Below are positions 15,553-24,181 of a stretch of 53,473 nucleotides of DNA, in pieces (position 1 is the first letter of the stretch; each line of letters starts with the position of its first letter). The stretch is from DAIDKA01 sp049792815 (GTDB lineage: Bacteria > Pseudomonadota > Gammaproteobacteria > Steroidobacterales > Steroidobacteraceae): the NCBI GenBank assembly GCA_049792815.1, contig JBARBG010000117.1, forward strand, positions 1 to 53,473, read 5' to 3'. A program made the position numbers and the translations under genes. The notes below the pieces were generated by a model that did no database searches, had not been told where the DNA came from, and saw nothing but the letters and a program-made list of their open reading frames with translations.

Positions 15553-16763
15553 GTTGCAAGCCTTGCAAGCCGCCGCTCGGGGGCCTGCTTGTGCTGCTGT
15601 GGGCACTGGGCACCAGCACCGCGTTCGCCCACACCAAAAGCGAAACCCATACCGTGTGGCAGATCATCGGCAAGACCGTGCATCTGACCTTCACCATGCC
15701 CATTGTCGAGGCCAACCGGCTCGCACTAAACGGGGTGCCGCCGCCGAACAGCCGTATAACCGAGTACCTGACCGCGCATCTATCGGTCACCTCGAAGTTG
15801 GGCCGCTGTCCGGCGACAGTGCCCGCCCGGGCGGTGGCCGCCACGGAACAGTTCCGCCGTTTTGAGATGTCCTTCCAATGTCCGGGCGCGGATGAGCTGC
15901 AGTTGCACTCCTCGGCGTTCTTCGAGCGCGTGCCTTCCCATGTGACCTTTGCCCAGATTGAAACGGACCAGGGGCAGTTCGTCGAGCAACTGTTCACGCG
16001 CGATCATCAGGTCATCGCGGCCTCGGCCGTCGCCGGGGGGGAGCTGGCCAGCGCGAGTTTCTTCAAGTATGTGCAACTGGGCATCATGCATATCTTCACC
16101 GGTGTGGATCACATGTCCTTCCTGCTGGGCCTGGTACTGATCTCGCGTCGGGTGCGAGACCTGGCGTTCGTAATCACCGGGTTCACGCTGGGCCACAGCG
16201 CGACCCTGGCGCTGGCGGTCACTGGCATCATCCGGCCGCACGCGGAGTTCATCGACGCGCTGGTGGCCTTGACCATCGCCGTCATCGGTGCCGAAAACAT
16301 TGCGGTGGCGACCCATCGTCCCGGCGTCGTGGCGCTCGGGCTGGGGAGCCTGCTGCTGTGCATGGCGCTGGCGCGCATGGGCGGCGTGGGCCTGCTGCCC
16401 GCGACGCTGCTGTTCGGCGCCGCCCTGTTTTGCTGCTGCTACCTGATGATCTCCGGGCAGCTACGCGACTCAGGACGGCTGCGCCTGGTTGTCACCTTGA
16501 TGTTCGGCCTCATCCACGGTTTCGGCTTCGCATCGGATCTGCTGGAGATGCATTTGCCCGCGCACCGACTCGCCGAGCTGCTGCTGGGCTTCAATCTGGG
16601 TGTCGAAGTCGGTCAGCTGACGTTGGTGTTCGCCGCGCTTGCCATTGTGAGACTACTGATGAAGGTGCGCTTCTCGCTGCCACGCCCGATTGTCGTGGAC
16701 ACGCTCTCCGCAGGCCTGGTGGGCCTGGGGATGTTCTGGTTCATCAGCCGCAGTTTTGCGTGA
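15549..16763 (+). CDS. HupE/UreJ family membrane protein
   Basis: 404 aa from GTG (MSCKPCKPPLGGLLVLLWAL...). A signal peptide ending TAFAH is followed by an extracytoplasmic domain of about 150 residues, then six to seven helices of the HupE/UreJ_2 family. GIMHIFTGVDHMSFLLGLVL holds the conserved H..xGxDH putative metal-binding motif, with FTLGHSATLALAV and GLIHGFGFASDLLE further on. HupE and UreJ relatives are linked to nickel or cobalt uptake; the large N-terminal domain sets this subfamily apart and its substrate is unknown. The GTG overlaps the stop of the isomerase gene. CKPCK at the N-terminus could alternatively suggest a lipid or metal site, but it precedes the hydrophobic core. Confidence 0.85.
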   Translation: MSCKPCKPPLGGLLVLLWALGTSTAFAHTKSETHTVWQIIGKTVHLTFTMPIVEANRLALNGVPPPNSRITEYLTAHLSVTSKLGRCPATVPARAVAATEQFRRFEMSFQCPGADELQLHSSAFFERVPSHVTFAQIETDQGQFVEQLFTRDHQVIAASAVAGGELASASFFKYVQLGIMHIFTGVDHMSFLLGLVLISRRVRDLAFVITGFTLGHSATLALAVTGIIRPHAEFIDALVALTIAVIGAENIAVATHRPGVVALGLGSLLLCMALARMGGVGLLPATLLFGAALFCCCYLMISGQLRDSGRLRLVVTLMFGLIHGFGFASDLLEMHLPAHRLAELLLGFNLGVEVGQLTLVFAALAIVRLLMKVRFSLPRPIVVDTLSAGLVGLGMFWFISRSFA

Positions 16764-16788
16764 ATCACGCTCAACCATGTTGGCGACA

Positions 16789-16800
16789 ATACCTAGGTAT
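16789..16800. promoter_or_regulatory. Perfect palindrome ATACCTAGGTAT before phosphoketolase
   Basis: This 12-bp palindrome is made of the same ATACCTA/TAGGTAT arms found in the kinase/regulator promoter at 21393-21422 and, in part, at 28767. It lies 25 nt before the phosphoketolase ATG, in the 61-bp gap after the HupE-like gene. It could be an activator or repressor site; its closeness to the start is unusual for an activator. Confidence 0.45.
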
Positions 16801-16824
16801 AGAATCAGGCCGGGAGACTGAACA

Positions 16825-19194
16825 ATGCCTGCCCCCAAGACCGCGTCCGAGGATCTCCTGCGCCGCATCGATGCCTACTGGCGCGCGGCCAACTATCTGT
16901 CCGTGGGGCAGATTTACCTGCGCGACAACCCTCTGTTGCGCAAGCCTCTGACGCTGGATCACGTCAAGCCTATGTTGCTCGGACATTGGGGCACCACGCC
17001 GGGGCAGAACTTCATCTACGTGCATCTGAATCGGATCATCCAGCAGTACGACCTGAACATGGTCTATTTGAGCGGCCCCGGCCACGGTGGGCCCGCCCTG
17101 GTCGGTAACACGTACCTTGAGGGCACCTACAGCGAGGTGTATCCGGAGGTGTCCCAGAATGAGGACGGACTGAAGCGTCTGTTCACACAATTTTCGTTTC
17201 CGGGCGGCATTCCCAGCCACGTGTCTCCCGAATGTCCCGGCTCGATCCATGAGGGTGGCGAGCTGGGCTACTCCCTCAGCCATGCCTTCGGAGCCGTATT
17301 TGATAATCCGGACCTGATCGCCGCTTGCGTGGTGGGGGACGGTGAGGCGGAGACGGGACCTCTGGCGACGGCATGGCACTCCAACAAGTTTCTCAACCCC
17401 GTCACCGATGGCGTCGTCCTGCCCGTCCTGCACCTCAATGGTTACAAGATTGCCAATCCGACGATTCTCGCGCGCATCAGCCATGAGGAGCAGGAGCAGT
17501 TTTTTCGTGGCTGCGGTTGGGCTCCGCTGTTCGTGCGCGGCTCGGATCCGGCGTTGATGCATGCCGCCATGGCGGCGGCGCTTGATGAGGCCGTCGCACA
17601 GATCCAGGCCATTCGACGTCACGCGCGGACCCAAGACGCTCCGACGCGACCCCGTTGGCCGATGATTGTGCTGGAATCACCGAAAGGCTGGACCGGCCCG
17701 AAGTTTGTCGATGGGGTGGCGAATGAAAACACCTTTCGCTCGCACCAGGTGCCGCTGTCCATATCCGCCGCGCATCCGGCCCACCTCCAGCAGCTCGAAA
17801 CATGGCTGCGCAGCTACCGGCCCGAGGAACTATTCGATGCGGACGGCCGGCTTCATGCGCAGCTGGCCCAACTCGCTCCGCTCGGGCAGCGGCGCATGGG
17901 TGCCAATCCGCACGCAAACGGGGGCTGCCTGCTGCGCGAGCTGCTGTTACCGGACTTCTGTGACTATGCGCTGGATGTGCCCTCCCCCGGGATTACCGGC
18001 CCGGGAGACACCCGGGTTCTGGCCGAGTTCCTGCGCAAAGTCACCGCCATGAACATGCCGGGACGCAACTTCCGGATTTTCGGACCGGATGAAACCATTT
18101 CCAACGGCTTGGAGGCCGTGTTCGACGCCTCATGGCGGCAATGGATCGCGGACACCCGACCCGGTGACCAGTACTTGTCCCGTGACGGGCGAGTGATGGA
18201 AATGCTCAGCGAGCACCAGTGTCAGGGGTGGCTGGAGGGTTATCTGCTGACGGGCCGCCATGGACTGTTCAATTGTTACGAGGCCTTCGTCCACATCGTC
18301 GACTCCATGTTCAACCAGCATGCCAAATGGCTGAAGGTGAGCGCCGGCATCCCCTGGCGACGCAAGATCGCCTCGTTGAACTATCTGCTGGCCTCGCATG
18401 TCTGGCGCCAGGATCACAATGGCTTCACCCACCAGGATCCCGGGTTCATCGATCACGTGGTCAACAAGAAGGCCGGCGTGGTGCGAGTGTACCTGCCGCC
18501 GGATGCCAACTGCCTGTTGTCGGTCATGGACCATTGCCTGCGCAGCCGGCACTACGTCAACGTCATCGTGGCCGGCAAACACCCCGCGCCGCAGTGGCTG
18601 ACCATGGAGGCGGCCATCGCCCATTGCAGCAAGGGAATCGACATCTGGGACTGGGCCAGCAACGACCAGAACAGCGAACCGGAGGTGGTCATGGCCTGCG
18701 CCGGAGACGTCCCCACCCTGGAGACCCTGGCAGCGGTGTCGATACTGCGACAGCATCTGCCCACGCTGCGCATCCGGGTCATCAACGTCGTCGACCTGAT
18801 GAAGCTGCAGCCGCAGAGCGAGCATCCCCATGGCCTGGATGATCTTCAGTTTGATGAGTTGTTCACCAAGGATAAACCAGTGATTTTCGCCTTCCACGCC
18901 TATCCCTGGCTGATCCACCGACTGACCTACCGCCGGACCAACCATGGCAATTTCCACGTGCGGGGCTACAAGGAGGAAGGCACCATCACCACCGCCTTTG
19001 ACATGACGGTACTCAACGACCTTGACCGCTTTCACCTGGCCATGGATGTGATCGACCGGATGCCGGCCACCGGAACACCCGGCCTGTATCTGAAGCAGCA
19101 ACTGCAGAACAAACTGATCGAGCACAAACGGTATATCGTGGCACACGGCCTGGATATGCCAGAGGTGCGCGAGTGGCGTTGGGGCACGCCATGA
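16825..19194 (+). CDS. xfp: Phosphoketolase (xylulose 5-phosphate/fructose 6-phosphate)
   Basis: 789 aa, full family length. The N-terminal signature NMVYLSGPGHGGPALVGNTY, then SHVSPECPGSIHEGGELGY, the thiamine-diphosphate motif VVGDGEAETGPLATAWHSN, and LHLNGYKIANPTILAR are all present. The central ESPKGWTGP and C-terminal GYKEEGTITTAFDMTVLND are also family-typical. The enzyme cleaves xylulose 5-P (or fructose 6-P) with phosphate to acetyl-P plus glyceraldehyde 3-P (or erythrose 4-P). In this window acetyl-P could feed the acetate kinase-like protein at 46363 for ATP, or PduL at 50763 for acetyl-CoA. GGGAG precedes the ATG by 8 nt. The downstream Usp gene overlaps its stop (ATGA). Confidence 0.97.
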   Translation: MPAPKTASEDLLRRIDAYWRAANYLSVGQIYLRDNPLLRKPLTLDHVKPMLLGHWGTTPGQNFIYVHLNRIIQQYDLNMVYLSGPGHGGPALVGNTYLEGTYSEVYPEVSQNEDGLKRLFTQFSFPGGIPSHVSPECPGSIHEGGELGYSLSHAFGAVFDNPDLIAACVVGDGEAETGPLATAWHSNKFLNPVTDGVVLPVLHLNGYKIANPTILARISHEEQEQFFRGCGWAPLFVRGSDPALMHAAMAAALDEAVAQIQAIRRHARTQDAPTRPRWPMIVLESPKGWTGPKFVDGVANENTFRSHQVPLSISAAHPAHLQQLETWLRSYRPEELFDADGRLHAQLAQLAPLGQRRMGANPHANGGCLLRELLLPDFCDYALDVPSPGITGPGDTRVLAEFLRKVTAMNMPGRNFRIFGPDETISNGLEAVFDASWRQWIADTRPGDQYLSRDGRVMEMLSEHQCQGWLEGYLLTGRHGLFNCYEAFVHIVDSMFNQHAKWLKVSAGIPWRRKIASLNYLLASHVWRQDHNGFTHQDPGFIDHVVNKKAGVVRVYLPPDANCLLSVMDHCLRSRHYVNVIVAGKHPAPQWLTMEAAIAHCSKGIDIWDWASNDQNSEPEVVMACAGDVPTLETLAAVSILRQHLPTLRIRVINVVDLMKLQPQSEHPHGLDDLQFDELFTKDKPVIFAFHAYPWLIHRLTYRRTNHGNFHVRGYKEEGTITTAFDMTVLNDLDRFHLAMDVIDRMPATGTPGLYLKQQLQNKLIEHKRYIVAHGLDMPEVREWRWGTP

Positions 19195-20081
19195 TGGCGC
19201 TGCACCGAATATTGGTCGCCACGGACTTCTCCGCAGCGGGCCACGCGGCGGTGGCCAGAGCCGGGCAATTGGCGGCGCAATATCAGTGCCAACTGATGGT
19301 GCTCCACGCTACGCCCGACTGGACCCTGTTCTCCGAGCGGGCCGCGGCCCATCAGGCGCATTACGCGGAAATCACCCGCAACGCCGAGGAGTTGATGCGC
19401 GGCGAGGTCAGCTGGCTGGGCCGGGAATTCGGCTTGACCACAGTGCGCGGTGAGATCAATCGAGATCGGGCAACCGTGGCGATTACCCGGGCCACCGGGT
19501 CTTTCCAGCCGCACCTATTGGTCATCGGTGCGGCAGGTGAGCATGTCGTTGCCGGCGGGGATGCGGTGCTCGGCGGGACCGCCCTGAAGCTGCTGTCGCG
19601 GATCAGTGTGCCAGTGCTGGTGGTGCGTCATTCCCCACCTTCAATGTATACCGTGACGCTCGCCGCCGTCGGGGGCGACGTGAGCGCGTCGCGCCGACTG
19701 ATGCAATGGGCCAGCAAGCTGGCCGGATCAGGCACCTGCCACCTGGTAAGAGCCTATGAGGCTCCCTATGCCAAGCGGATGCGCCTCTGCCAGCTTGCCG
19801 ATACCGAGATTTCACAGTCGGCTGAGGAACAGCGCCGGCTCGCGCAGGAGGATTGCGAGGTTTTGCAGCGCACCATGCCCCCCGGCCCGCAAGTTGTCAC
19901 TCACGTGGTTCGCGGGGCACCCGTGTCAACGGTTCTGGAGCAGGTGAAACTGTGCACACCCCAGCTGCTGGTGATCGGCCAGCATGAACACGTTTCTGAT
20001 GAGCACCCAGGTGCCTGGGCCGCCGGCATCGGGACCCGGATGGCGTATCACTGTCCGATCGATGTGCTGATGGTGCCCTGA
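19191..20081 (+). CDS. Two-domain universal stress protein coupled to phosphoketolase
   Basis: 296 aa from MMALHRILVATDFSAAGHAA. The first Usp fold runs to about residue 145 (LLVIGAAGEHVVAGGDAVLG, GTALKLLSRISVPVLVVRH). The second half (about 150-296) keeps the fold (QLLVIGQHEHVSDEHPGAWA, IGTRMAYHCPIDVLMVP), with the glycine nucleotide loop poorly kept. The start overlaps the phosphoketolase stop as ATGA, so the proteins are probably made together. A regulatory or protective link between Usp and phosphoketolase is inference. The gene converges on the CBS gene with 5 nt between them. Confidence 0.88.
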   Translation: MMALHRILVATDFSAAGHAAVARAGQLAAQYQCQLMVLHATPDWTLFSERAAAHQAHYAEITRNAEELMRGEVSWLGREFGLTTVRGEINRDRATVAITRATGSFQPHLLVIGAAGEHVVAGGDAVLGGTALKLLSRISVPVLVVRHSPPSMYTVTLAAVGGDVSASRRLMQWASKLAGSGTCHLVRAYEAPYAKRMRLCQLADTEISQSAEEQRRLAQEDCEVLQRTMPPGPQVVTHVVRGAPVSTVLEQVKLCTPQLLVIGQHEHVSDEHPGAWAAGIGTRMAYHCPIDVLMVP

Positions 20082-20086
20082 TCGGG

Positions 20087-20542
20087 CTAGGGACGCATCG
20101 CCCGTTCCAGAGCCTGCTCCCCCCGCATCGCGCCAGAGATGGCCGTCAGCTGATTGGCGATGACATCCAACACATCATCGATCGAGAGCACACCGAGCAG
20201 TTCATTGCGGACACCCACCACGGGAACTCGGCGCACGCCATCGGCGCGCATCAGAGCCAGCGCCCCTGCGATCGAAGTCCCCGCCGCGATCAGCAGCGGA
20301 TTGCGCGTCATGATGTCCAAGACCTTGAGATCTTTGGGCTCAGCATCACGTCCCACGACCGTGACCACGATGTCGCGATCCGTCAGCACACCCTGCACCA
20401 GCCGATCCCCGTGTTCCGCGGCCGGTCCCACCACGACCAGGAAACCGACATGTTGTTCGCGCATCACTCGCGCCGCATCACAAAGACCGGCATCCGGCGT
20501 AATCGTGACCACCTCGTGGCGGCAAATGTCCCCAACACTCAT
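20087..20542 (-). CDS. Two-CBS-domain protein
   Basis: 151 aa with two CBS motifs. CBS1: ICRHEVVTITPDAGLCDAAR, HVGFLVVV, GVLTDRDIVV. CBS2: VLDIMTRNPLLIAAGTSIAG, DGVRRVPVVGVRNELLGVLS followed by IDDVLDVI. Stand-alone CBS pairs bind adenine nucleotides and often report energy state; Hrp1 of the DosR regulon is a comparable stand-alone CBS protein. AAGGAG lies before the ATG at 20542. The upstream histidine kinase ends 19 nt earlier, so kinase and CBS protein form one transcription unit, raising the possibility that the CBS protein modulates signalling. Confidence 0.9.
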   Translation of the reverse strand: MSVGDICRHEVVTITPDAGLCDAARVMREQHVGFLVVVGPAAEHGDRLVQGVLTDRDIVVTVVGRDAEPKDLKVLDIMTRNPLLIAAGTSIAGALALMRADGVRRVPVVGVRNELLGVLSIDDVLDVIANQLTAISGAMRGEQALERAMRP

Positions 20543-20561
20543 ACATCACTCCTTGGATCCG

Positions 20562-21323
20562 TCACACCGGAATCGGGTCATGCGGCAAACGAACGAAGAA
20601 GACGGCGCCGTTGGGGGAATTGGGCCGGTATCCCAACGACCCACCATGCGCCTTGGCGATGGTATTGCTGATCGGCAGACCCAGCCCCGTGCCATTTTCG
20701 CGCGTGGAGAAGAACGGGTCGAACACACGCTCGGCGGTGGCCTGATCAAGACCCGGTCCGGTGTCGCTCACCGTGATCTCAATCTCACCATCGCCGATCC
20801 GAGCGACACTGACGACCAATTCCCGCGGACCTTTGGTTGATTCGAGGGCCTCGATACCATTGCGCACCAGATTCAGAATCACATGTTGCATCTGCACCGA
20901 GTCGACAGTCACCGTGGGCAACTCCGGGGCGAGGTTCAACGAACAGGAGATCCCGTGCGCACGCGCGTCACTGTTCACCAGCCCCATGATGGGTCTGACA
21001 AGAGAATCCAGGTCCATCGAGGTCCGATTCATGGCCTGGCTGCGCGCCAGAGTCTGCAGTCGGCGCATGATCTCGCTGGCACGCACCGCCTGGGCGGTGA
21101 TTTCCCGCAGCGCTAAACGGCACTCCTCCAGATCAGCGCCCGGTCGCGCCAATAAACGATCGCAGGCCTGAGCGTAGTTGGCGATGGCCGTCAGCGGCTG
21201 GTTGAGCTCGTGGGCAATGCCGGCCGCCATCTCACCGATGGTCGCCAGGCGCGATACGTGCAGCAAACGCGCCTGTACGTTGCTGGGCGGCAGAGCACGG
21301 GCTGTTTCGTCATTGTGCTGCAT
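20562..21323 (-). CDS. FixL-like sensor histidine kinase core lacking a sensor domain
   Basis: 253 aa from MQHNDETARALPPSNVQARL. The dimerisation/phosphoacceptor helix carries RLATIGEMAAGIAHELNQPL (His38), followed by HATPase boxes NLVRNGIEAL (N), DTGPGLD (G1) and GTGLGLPIS (G2). The sequence is closest in style to FixL/DctB-type kinases. No PAS, GAF or membrane segment precedes the kinase core, so it must sense through a partner or internal cues. An upstream in-frame ATG at 21416 would add 31 low-complexity residues but runs across the promoter repeats, so I prefer 21323. It is divergent from the FixJ-family regulator, its likely partner. Another candidate partner is the PAS hybrid kinase at 35718. 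Confidence 0.87.
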   Translation of the reverse strand: MQHNDETARALPPSNVQARLLHVSRLATIGEMAAGIAHELNQPLTAIANYAQACDRLLARPGADLEECRLALREITAQAVRASEIMRRLQTLARSQAMNRTSMDLDSLVRPIMGLVNSDARAHGISCSLNLAPELPTVTVDSVQMQHVILNLVRNGIEALESTKGPRELVVSVARIGDGEIEITVSDTGPGLDQATAERVFDPFFSTRENGTGLGLPISNTIAKAHGGSLGYRPNSPNGAVFFVRLPHDPIPV

Positions 21324-21392
21324 CTGAAGTCCGGTGCTCTGGGTGATGGGGGCTAGTGTAGGAGCCCCTAGGCTTGATGGCGATGGTTGCTT

Positions 21393-21422
21393 ATACCTAC
21401 GTCCCGAGTTACGCATAGGTAT
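21393..21422. promoter_or_regulatory. Inverted-repeat operator between histidine kinase and FixJ-family regulator
   Basis: ATACCTA (21393-21399) and TAGGTAT (21416-21422) are perfect inverted arms 16 bp apart. Inside them CGT (21400) and ACG (21411) extend the symmetry. The arms are the ones fused in the phosphoketolase palindrome at 16789. The element is about 70 bp from the kinase start and 36-65 bp from the regulator start, suggesting autoregulation of both. Confidence 0.5.
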
Positions 21423-21457
21423 TTAACACATGGAAGGGTCTATCGCCGATCGATAGA

Positions 21458-22120
21458 ATGTCGGCCACTATGGTTGCGAAACACTCTACCGATCGACGCC
21501 CGGCTGCACCCACCGTATTCGTGGTGGACGATGATGAGGGCGTACGGGACTCCCTGCGGTTCTTGCTGAAGTCAGTCGGCCTTGCGATCAAGGCTCTGGC
21601 ATCGGCGGGCGAATTTCTGTCCAGCTACGATGTCAATCAACCCGGATGCCTGGTGCTGGACGTGCGCATGCCGCAAATGAGCGGACTGGAACTTCAGCAG
21701 CAGTTGAATATCCGCGGCGCCATGATTCCGGTGATATTCATCACCGGCCACGGGGATATCCCCATGGCAGTGGAAGCCATGCAACATGGCGCCTTCGATT
21801 TTCTGCAGAAACCCTTTCGCGACCAGGATCTCATCGAGCGGCTCCATAAGGCCCTCGCGAAGGATGCGGAGAATCGCTCGGAACTTAAGCAGCGCGATCA
21901 CATTCGCGCACGCTTTGAAACACTCACGCCGCGCGAGCACGAAGTGCTGATGCTGATGGTGCGCGGACTGCCCAACAAAATCATGGCAGCGGAGCTTGGC
22001 GTCAGCCAGCGGACCGTCGAGATCCATCGCGCGCGGGTCATGGAAAAGACCGAGGCCGGGTCGCTGGCACACCTGGTCCGAATGTCCATGGACCTGAACC
22101 CCCAGGCACCGCGGATGTAG
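21458..22120 (+). CDS. FixJ-family response regulator (REC-LuxR HTH)
   Basis: 220 aa. The receiver domain (about 19-132) has the acidic pocket VDDDEG at 23-28, phosphoacceptor Asp68 in LDVRMP, Thr96 in FITGHGD and Lys118 in QKPF. The output domain has LTPREHEVLMLMVRGLPNKI followed by AAELGVSQRTVEIHRARVME, a NarL/FixJ helix-turn-helix. FixJ-type regulators dimerise on phosphorylation and activate promoters. It is the only complete DNA-binding two-component regulator in the window and lies centrally in the island, so it is the natural candidate for the TACGTA-type sites. An alternative ATG at 21470 would remove only four residues. Confidence 0.93.
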   Translation: MSATMVAKHSTDRRPAAPTVFVVDDDEGVRDSLRFLLKSVGLAIKALASAGEFLSSYDVNQPGCLVLDVRMPQMSGLELQQQLNIRGAMIPVIFITGHGDIPMAVEAMQHGAFDFLQKPFRDQDLIERLHKALAKDAENRSELKQRDHIRARFETLTPREHEVLMLMVRGLPNKIMAAELGVSQRTVEIHRARVMEKTEAGSLAHLVRMSMDLNPQAPRM

Positions 22121-22141
22121 CGCCCCAAGGAGAGAATGCCC

Positions 22142-23131
22142 ATGTATGCGATTCATCATATTCTGGTGGCGATCAAGGATCCGCGGGCCAAATCACACCC
22201 GGCCGTCGCCAAGGCGGCGGCGATTGCGGTCGCGCTGGACGCAAAGCTGCAGCTTTTTCATGCCATTGACGTCCCCGTGCGTCCGGACCTCGGCACCATT
22301 GAGGATTCCCCGCTTCCCGAGATTTTCCAGCATCAGCGCGATGCCCGTCGGCAGTTGCTGGAGGGGATCGCAGCGCCATTGCTAAGGCAAGGTCTTTCAG
22401 TCACGACGGCCGTGGAATGGGATTTCCCGCGGCACGAGGCCATCATTCGCGCGGCAGCGCAGTTCGGTGCGAACCTCATCGTTGCCGCGGACCATGCCAC
22501 GACACACCACCTGCCGTGGCTGCTGCGCTACACCGACTGGGAGCTGCTGCGCGCAAGCCCGGTACCGGTACTGCTGGTCAAGAATCCGCGCCCCTATCGC
22601 AAACCCGTGATCCTGGCCGCGCTTGATCCGACCCACACCTTCGACAAGCCGGCTGCACTTGACAGTGAGATCCTGCGTTTCAGTGCCACGCTGGCGGATG
22701 CCTTGCACGGCGCGGTGCATGCCGTTCATGGCTACGTACCAGTACCGGCGAACCTGGCGCCGGCACTCTTGAGTCAACCCGGTGAGCTGGAGAAGATTCT
22801 CGCGGCGGCAGAAGAAGCCGCATGCGATGCGCTGGGCAAAGTGACGGGACCCATGGGGATATCCAGTTCCTGCCTGCACGTGGTGGGCCGGCATCCCTCC
22901 GACGCCGTGGACGAAGTGGCGACGCAGACGGGCTGTCAGATCGTCGCCTTAGGCTCGATCTCGCGATCCGGAGTCGACCGCTTTCTCATCGGCAACACCG
23001 CAGAAGCGCTCATTGACCGTCTCAAGTGCGACGTTCTGGTGGTCAAGCCCCCGGCGTTTCGGCACAAAGTGGCGCGCGCGCGCAGGGGGACTGGCATCGT
23101 GCCGCTGCCCTTTTCGGCGGGCATGATTTGA
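22142..23131 (+). CDS. Two-domain universal stress protein, UspE-like
   Basis: 329 aa from MYAIHHILVAIKDPRAKSHP. Domain 1 ends with HTD-type motif LRYTDWELLRASPVPVLLVK. Domain 2 (PVILAALDPTHTFDKPAALD onward) ends VALGSISRSGVDRFLIGNTA, then ALIDRLKCDVLVVKPP, as in UspE. Domain 1 lacks the glycine ATP loop. AAGGAG at 22127-22132 is 9 nt from the ATG at 22142 and 3 nt from the ATG at 22136, favouring 22142. It follows the response regulator by 21 nt and is likely in its operon. A basic tail (RHKVARARRG) is unusual. One TACGTA occurs inside the gene at 22733 and is treated as chance. Confidence 0.9.
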   Translation: MYAIHHILVAIKDPRAKSHPAVAKAAAIAVALDAKLQLFHAIDVPVRPDLGTIEDSPLPEIFQHQRDARRQLLEGIAAPLLRQGLSVTTAVEWDFPRHEAIIRAAAQFGANLIVAADHATTHHLPWLLRYTDWELLRASPVPVLLVKNPRPYRKPVILAALDPTHTFDKPAALDSEILRFSATLADALHGAVHAVHGYVPVPANLAPALLSQPGELEKILAAAEEAACDALGKVTGPMGISSSCLHVVGRHPSDAVDEVATQTGCQIVALGSISRSGVDRFLIGNTAEALIDRLKCDVLVVKPPAFRHKVARARRGTGIVPLPFSAGMI

Positions 23132-23222
23132 GTCGGCGCCCATAAGGGTAATCCCGGATGCCATCTCGGACGAGCCTGGGGCAGGATTTGGCTCACCGGC
23201 TCGCGGTCATATGGGTGCATAG

Positions 23223-24179
23223 ATGAAAAAGCTGCGTCGAATCCTGGTTGCTATTGCCGATCCGCACCTTGCCCAGGGCAGTGTCCTGCGCCGCGCCGCT
23301 GCGCTGGCAAGGGCCACTGGCGCCAGTATCGAGCTGTTCCACGCCGTCATCGCGCCGCTGACGCAGTCGAAGCGTCTGGGCAGACGCAGGGTGGATGTGC
23401 AGCTGTCCATAGACCACTCCGTCAGTGCCGCCCAGGGCACACTGGAGCGGATGGCGCGCTCGAAGCTGCTCCAGGGATGCCGGGTGCACTCGACCGCGGT
23501 CTGGGGCAATCCCGCTTACGAGGCCATCGTTCGTCGGGCGCTGGACGTAGGCGCCGACCTGATCATCAACGGCACGCGCACCCGTGGCTTCGCCAATCGC
23601 CTGGTGCTACGCCATACGGACTGGGAACTGGTGCGTCATTCTCCCCTGCCCCTGCTGCTGGTGAAGTCGGAGCGACTCAGAAGCAAGGCCGTGATCCTGG
23701 CGGCAATCGATCCGCTCCATGCCAACGAAAAGCCGGCGCGACTGGATGACCAGATCCTGGGTGTGGCGGACAGCATGGCCACGGTTCTGAAGGGAACATT
23801 GCACGCGGTCCACGTCTACATGCCGCTGAGCATAGGTCTGGCTGCCGGCATCGGGGAGCCGATGGTCTGGAATACCGCGAAGCTGGATGCTGATTACGCT
23901 CAGCAGGTTTCACGACGATTCGCCCGCGAGCTGCGCGCGACGAAGATTCCGCCGAGCCGGCGACACCTGCGCATCGGGGCGGCGGCGCACGAACTGGCGG
24001 CGTGTGCGGCGCAGCTGCGCGCAACACTCGTGGTCATGGGGGCCGTCTCGCGTACGCGCCTGGAGAGGCTGTTCATCGGCAGTACCGCCGAGCAGGTGTT
24101 GGACGAACTGGCCTGCGATGTGCTCATTGTCAGGCCACGCGGCGTGAAGCGCGCCAGTGTCGCACGGAAGACCCGCTAG
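23223..24179 (+). CDS. Two-domain universal stress protein, UspE-like (paralogue of preceding gene)
   Basis: 318 aa. It shares the domain plan and several phrases with the preceding protein: LRHTDWELVRHSPLPLLLVK, AVILAAIDPLHANEKPARLD, VVMGAVSRTRLERLFIGSTA. The two are evidently a tandem duplication that has since diverged. The C-terminal domain retains the FxGxTAE pattern of UspE; the N-terminal domain lacks the glycine loop. A 91-nt gap with no clear promoter or terminator separates it from the previous gene, and a BON gene follows 2 nt after its stop. The ribosome-binding site is weak. Confidence 0.9.
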   Translation: MKKLRRILVAIADPHLAQGSVLRRAAALARATGASIELFHAVIAPLTQSKRLGRRRVDVQLSIDHSVSAAQGTLERMARSKLLQGCRVHSTAVWGNPAYEAIVRRALDVGADLIINGTRTRGFANRLVLRHTDWELVRHSPLPLLLVKSERLRSKAVILAAIDPLHANEKPARLDDQILGVADSMATVLKGTLHAVHVYMPLSIGLAAGIGEPMVWNTAKLDADYAQQVSRRFARELRATKIPPSRRHLRIGAAAHELAACAAQLRATLVVMGAVSRTRLERLFIGSTAEQVLDELACDVLIVRPRGVKRASVARKTR

Positions 24180-24181
24180 CC

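Noticed and set aside
20562..22120. A complete FixLJ oxygen-sensing system
   Set aside because: The kinase has no PAS domain and no haem-binding histidine region, so oxygen sensing by FixL cannot be claimed from sequence.
22733..22738. TACGTA inside the Usp gene at 22142-23131
   Set aside because: It is within codons for GYVP in a conserved region, with no gene start nearby on either strand, so I treat it as chance.
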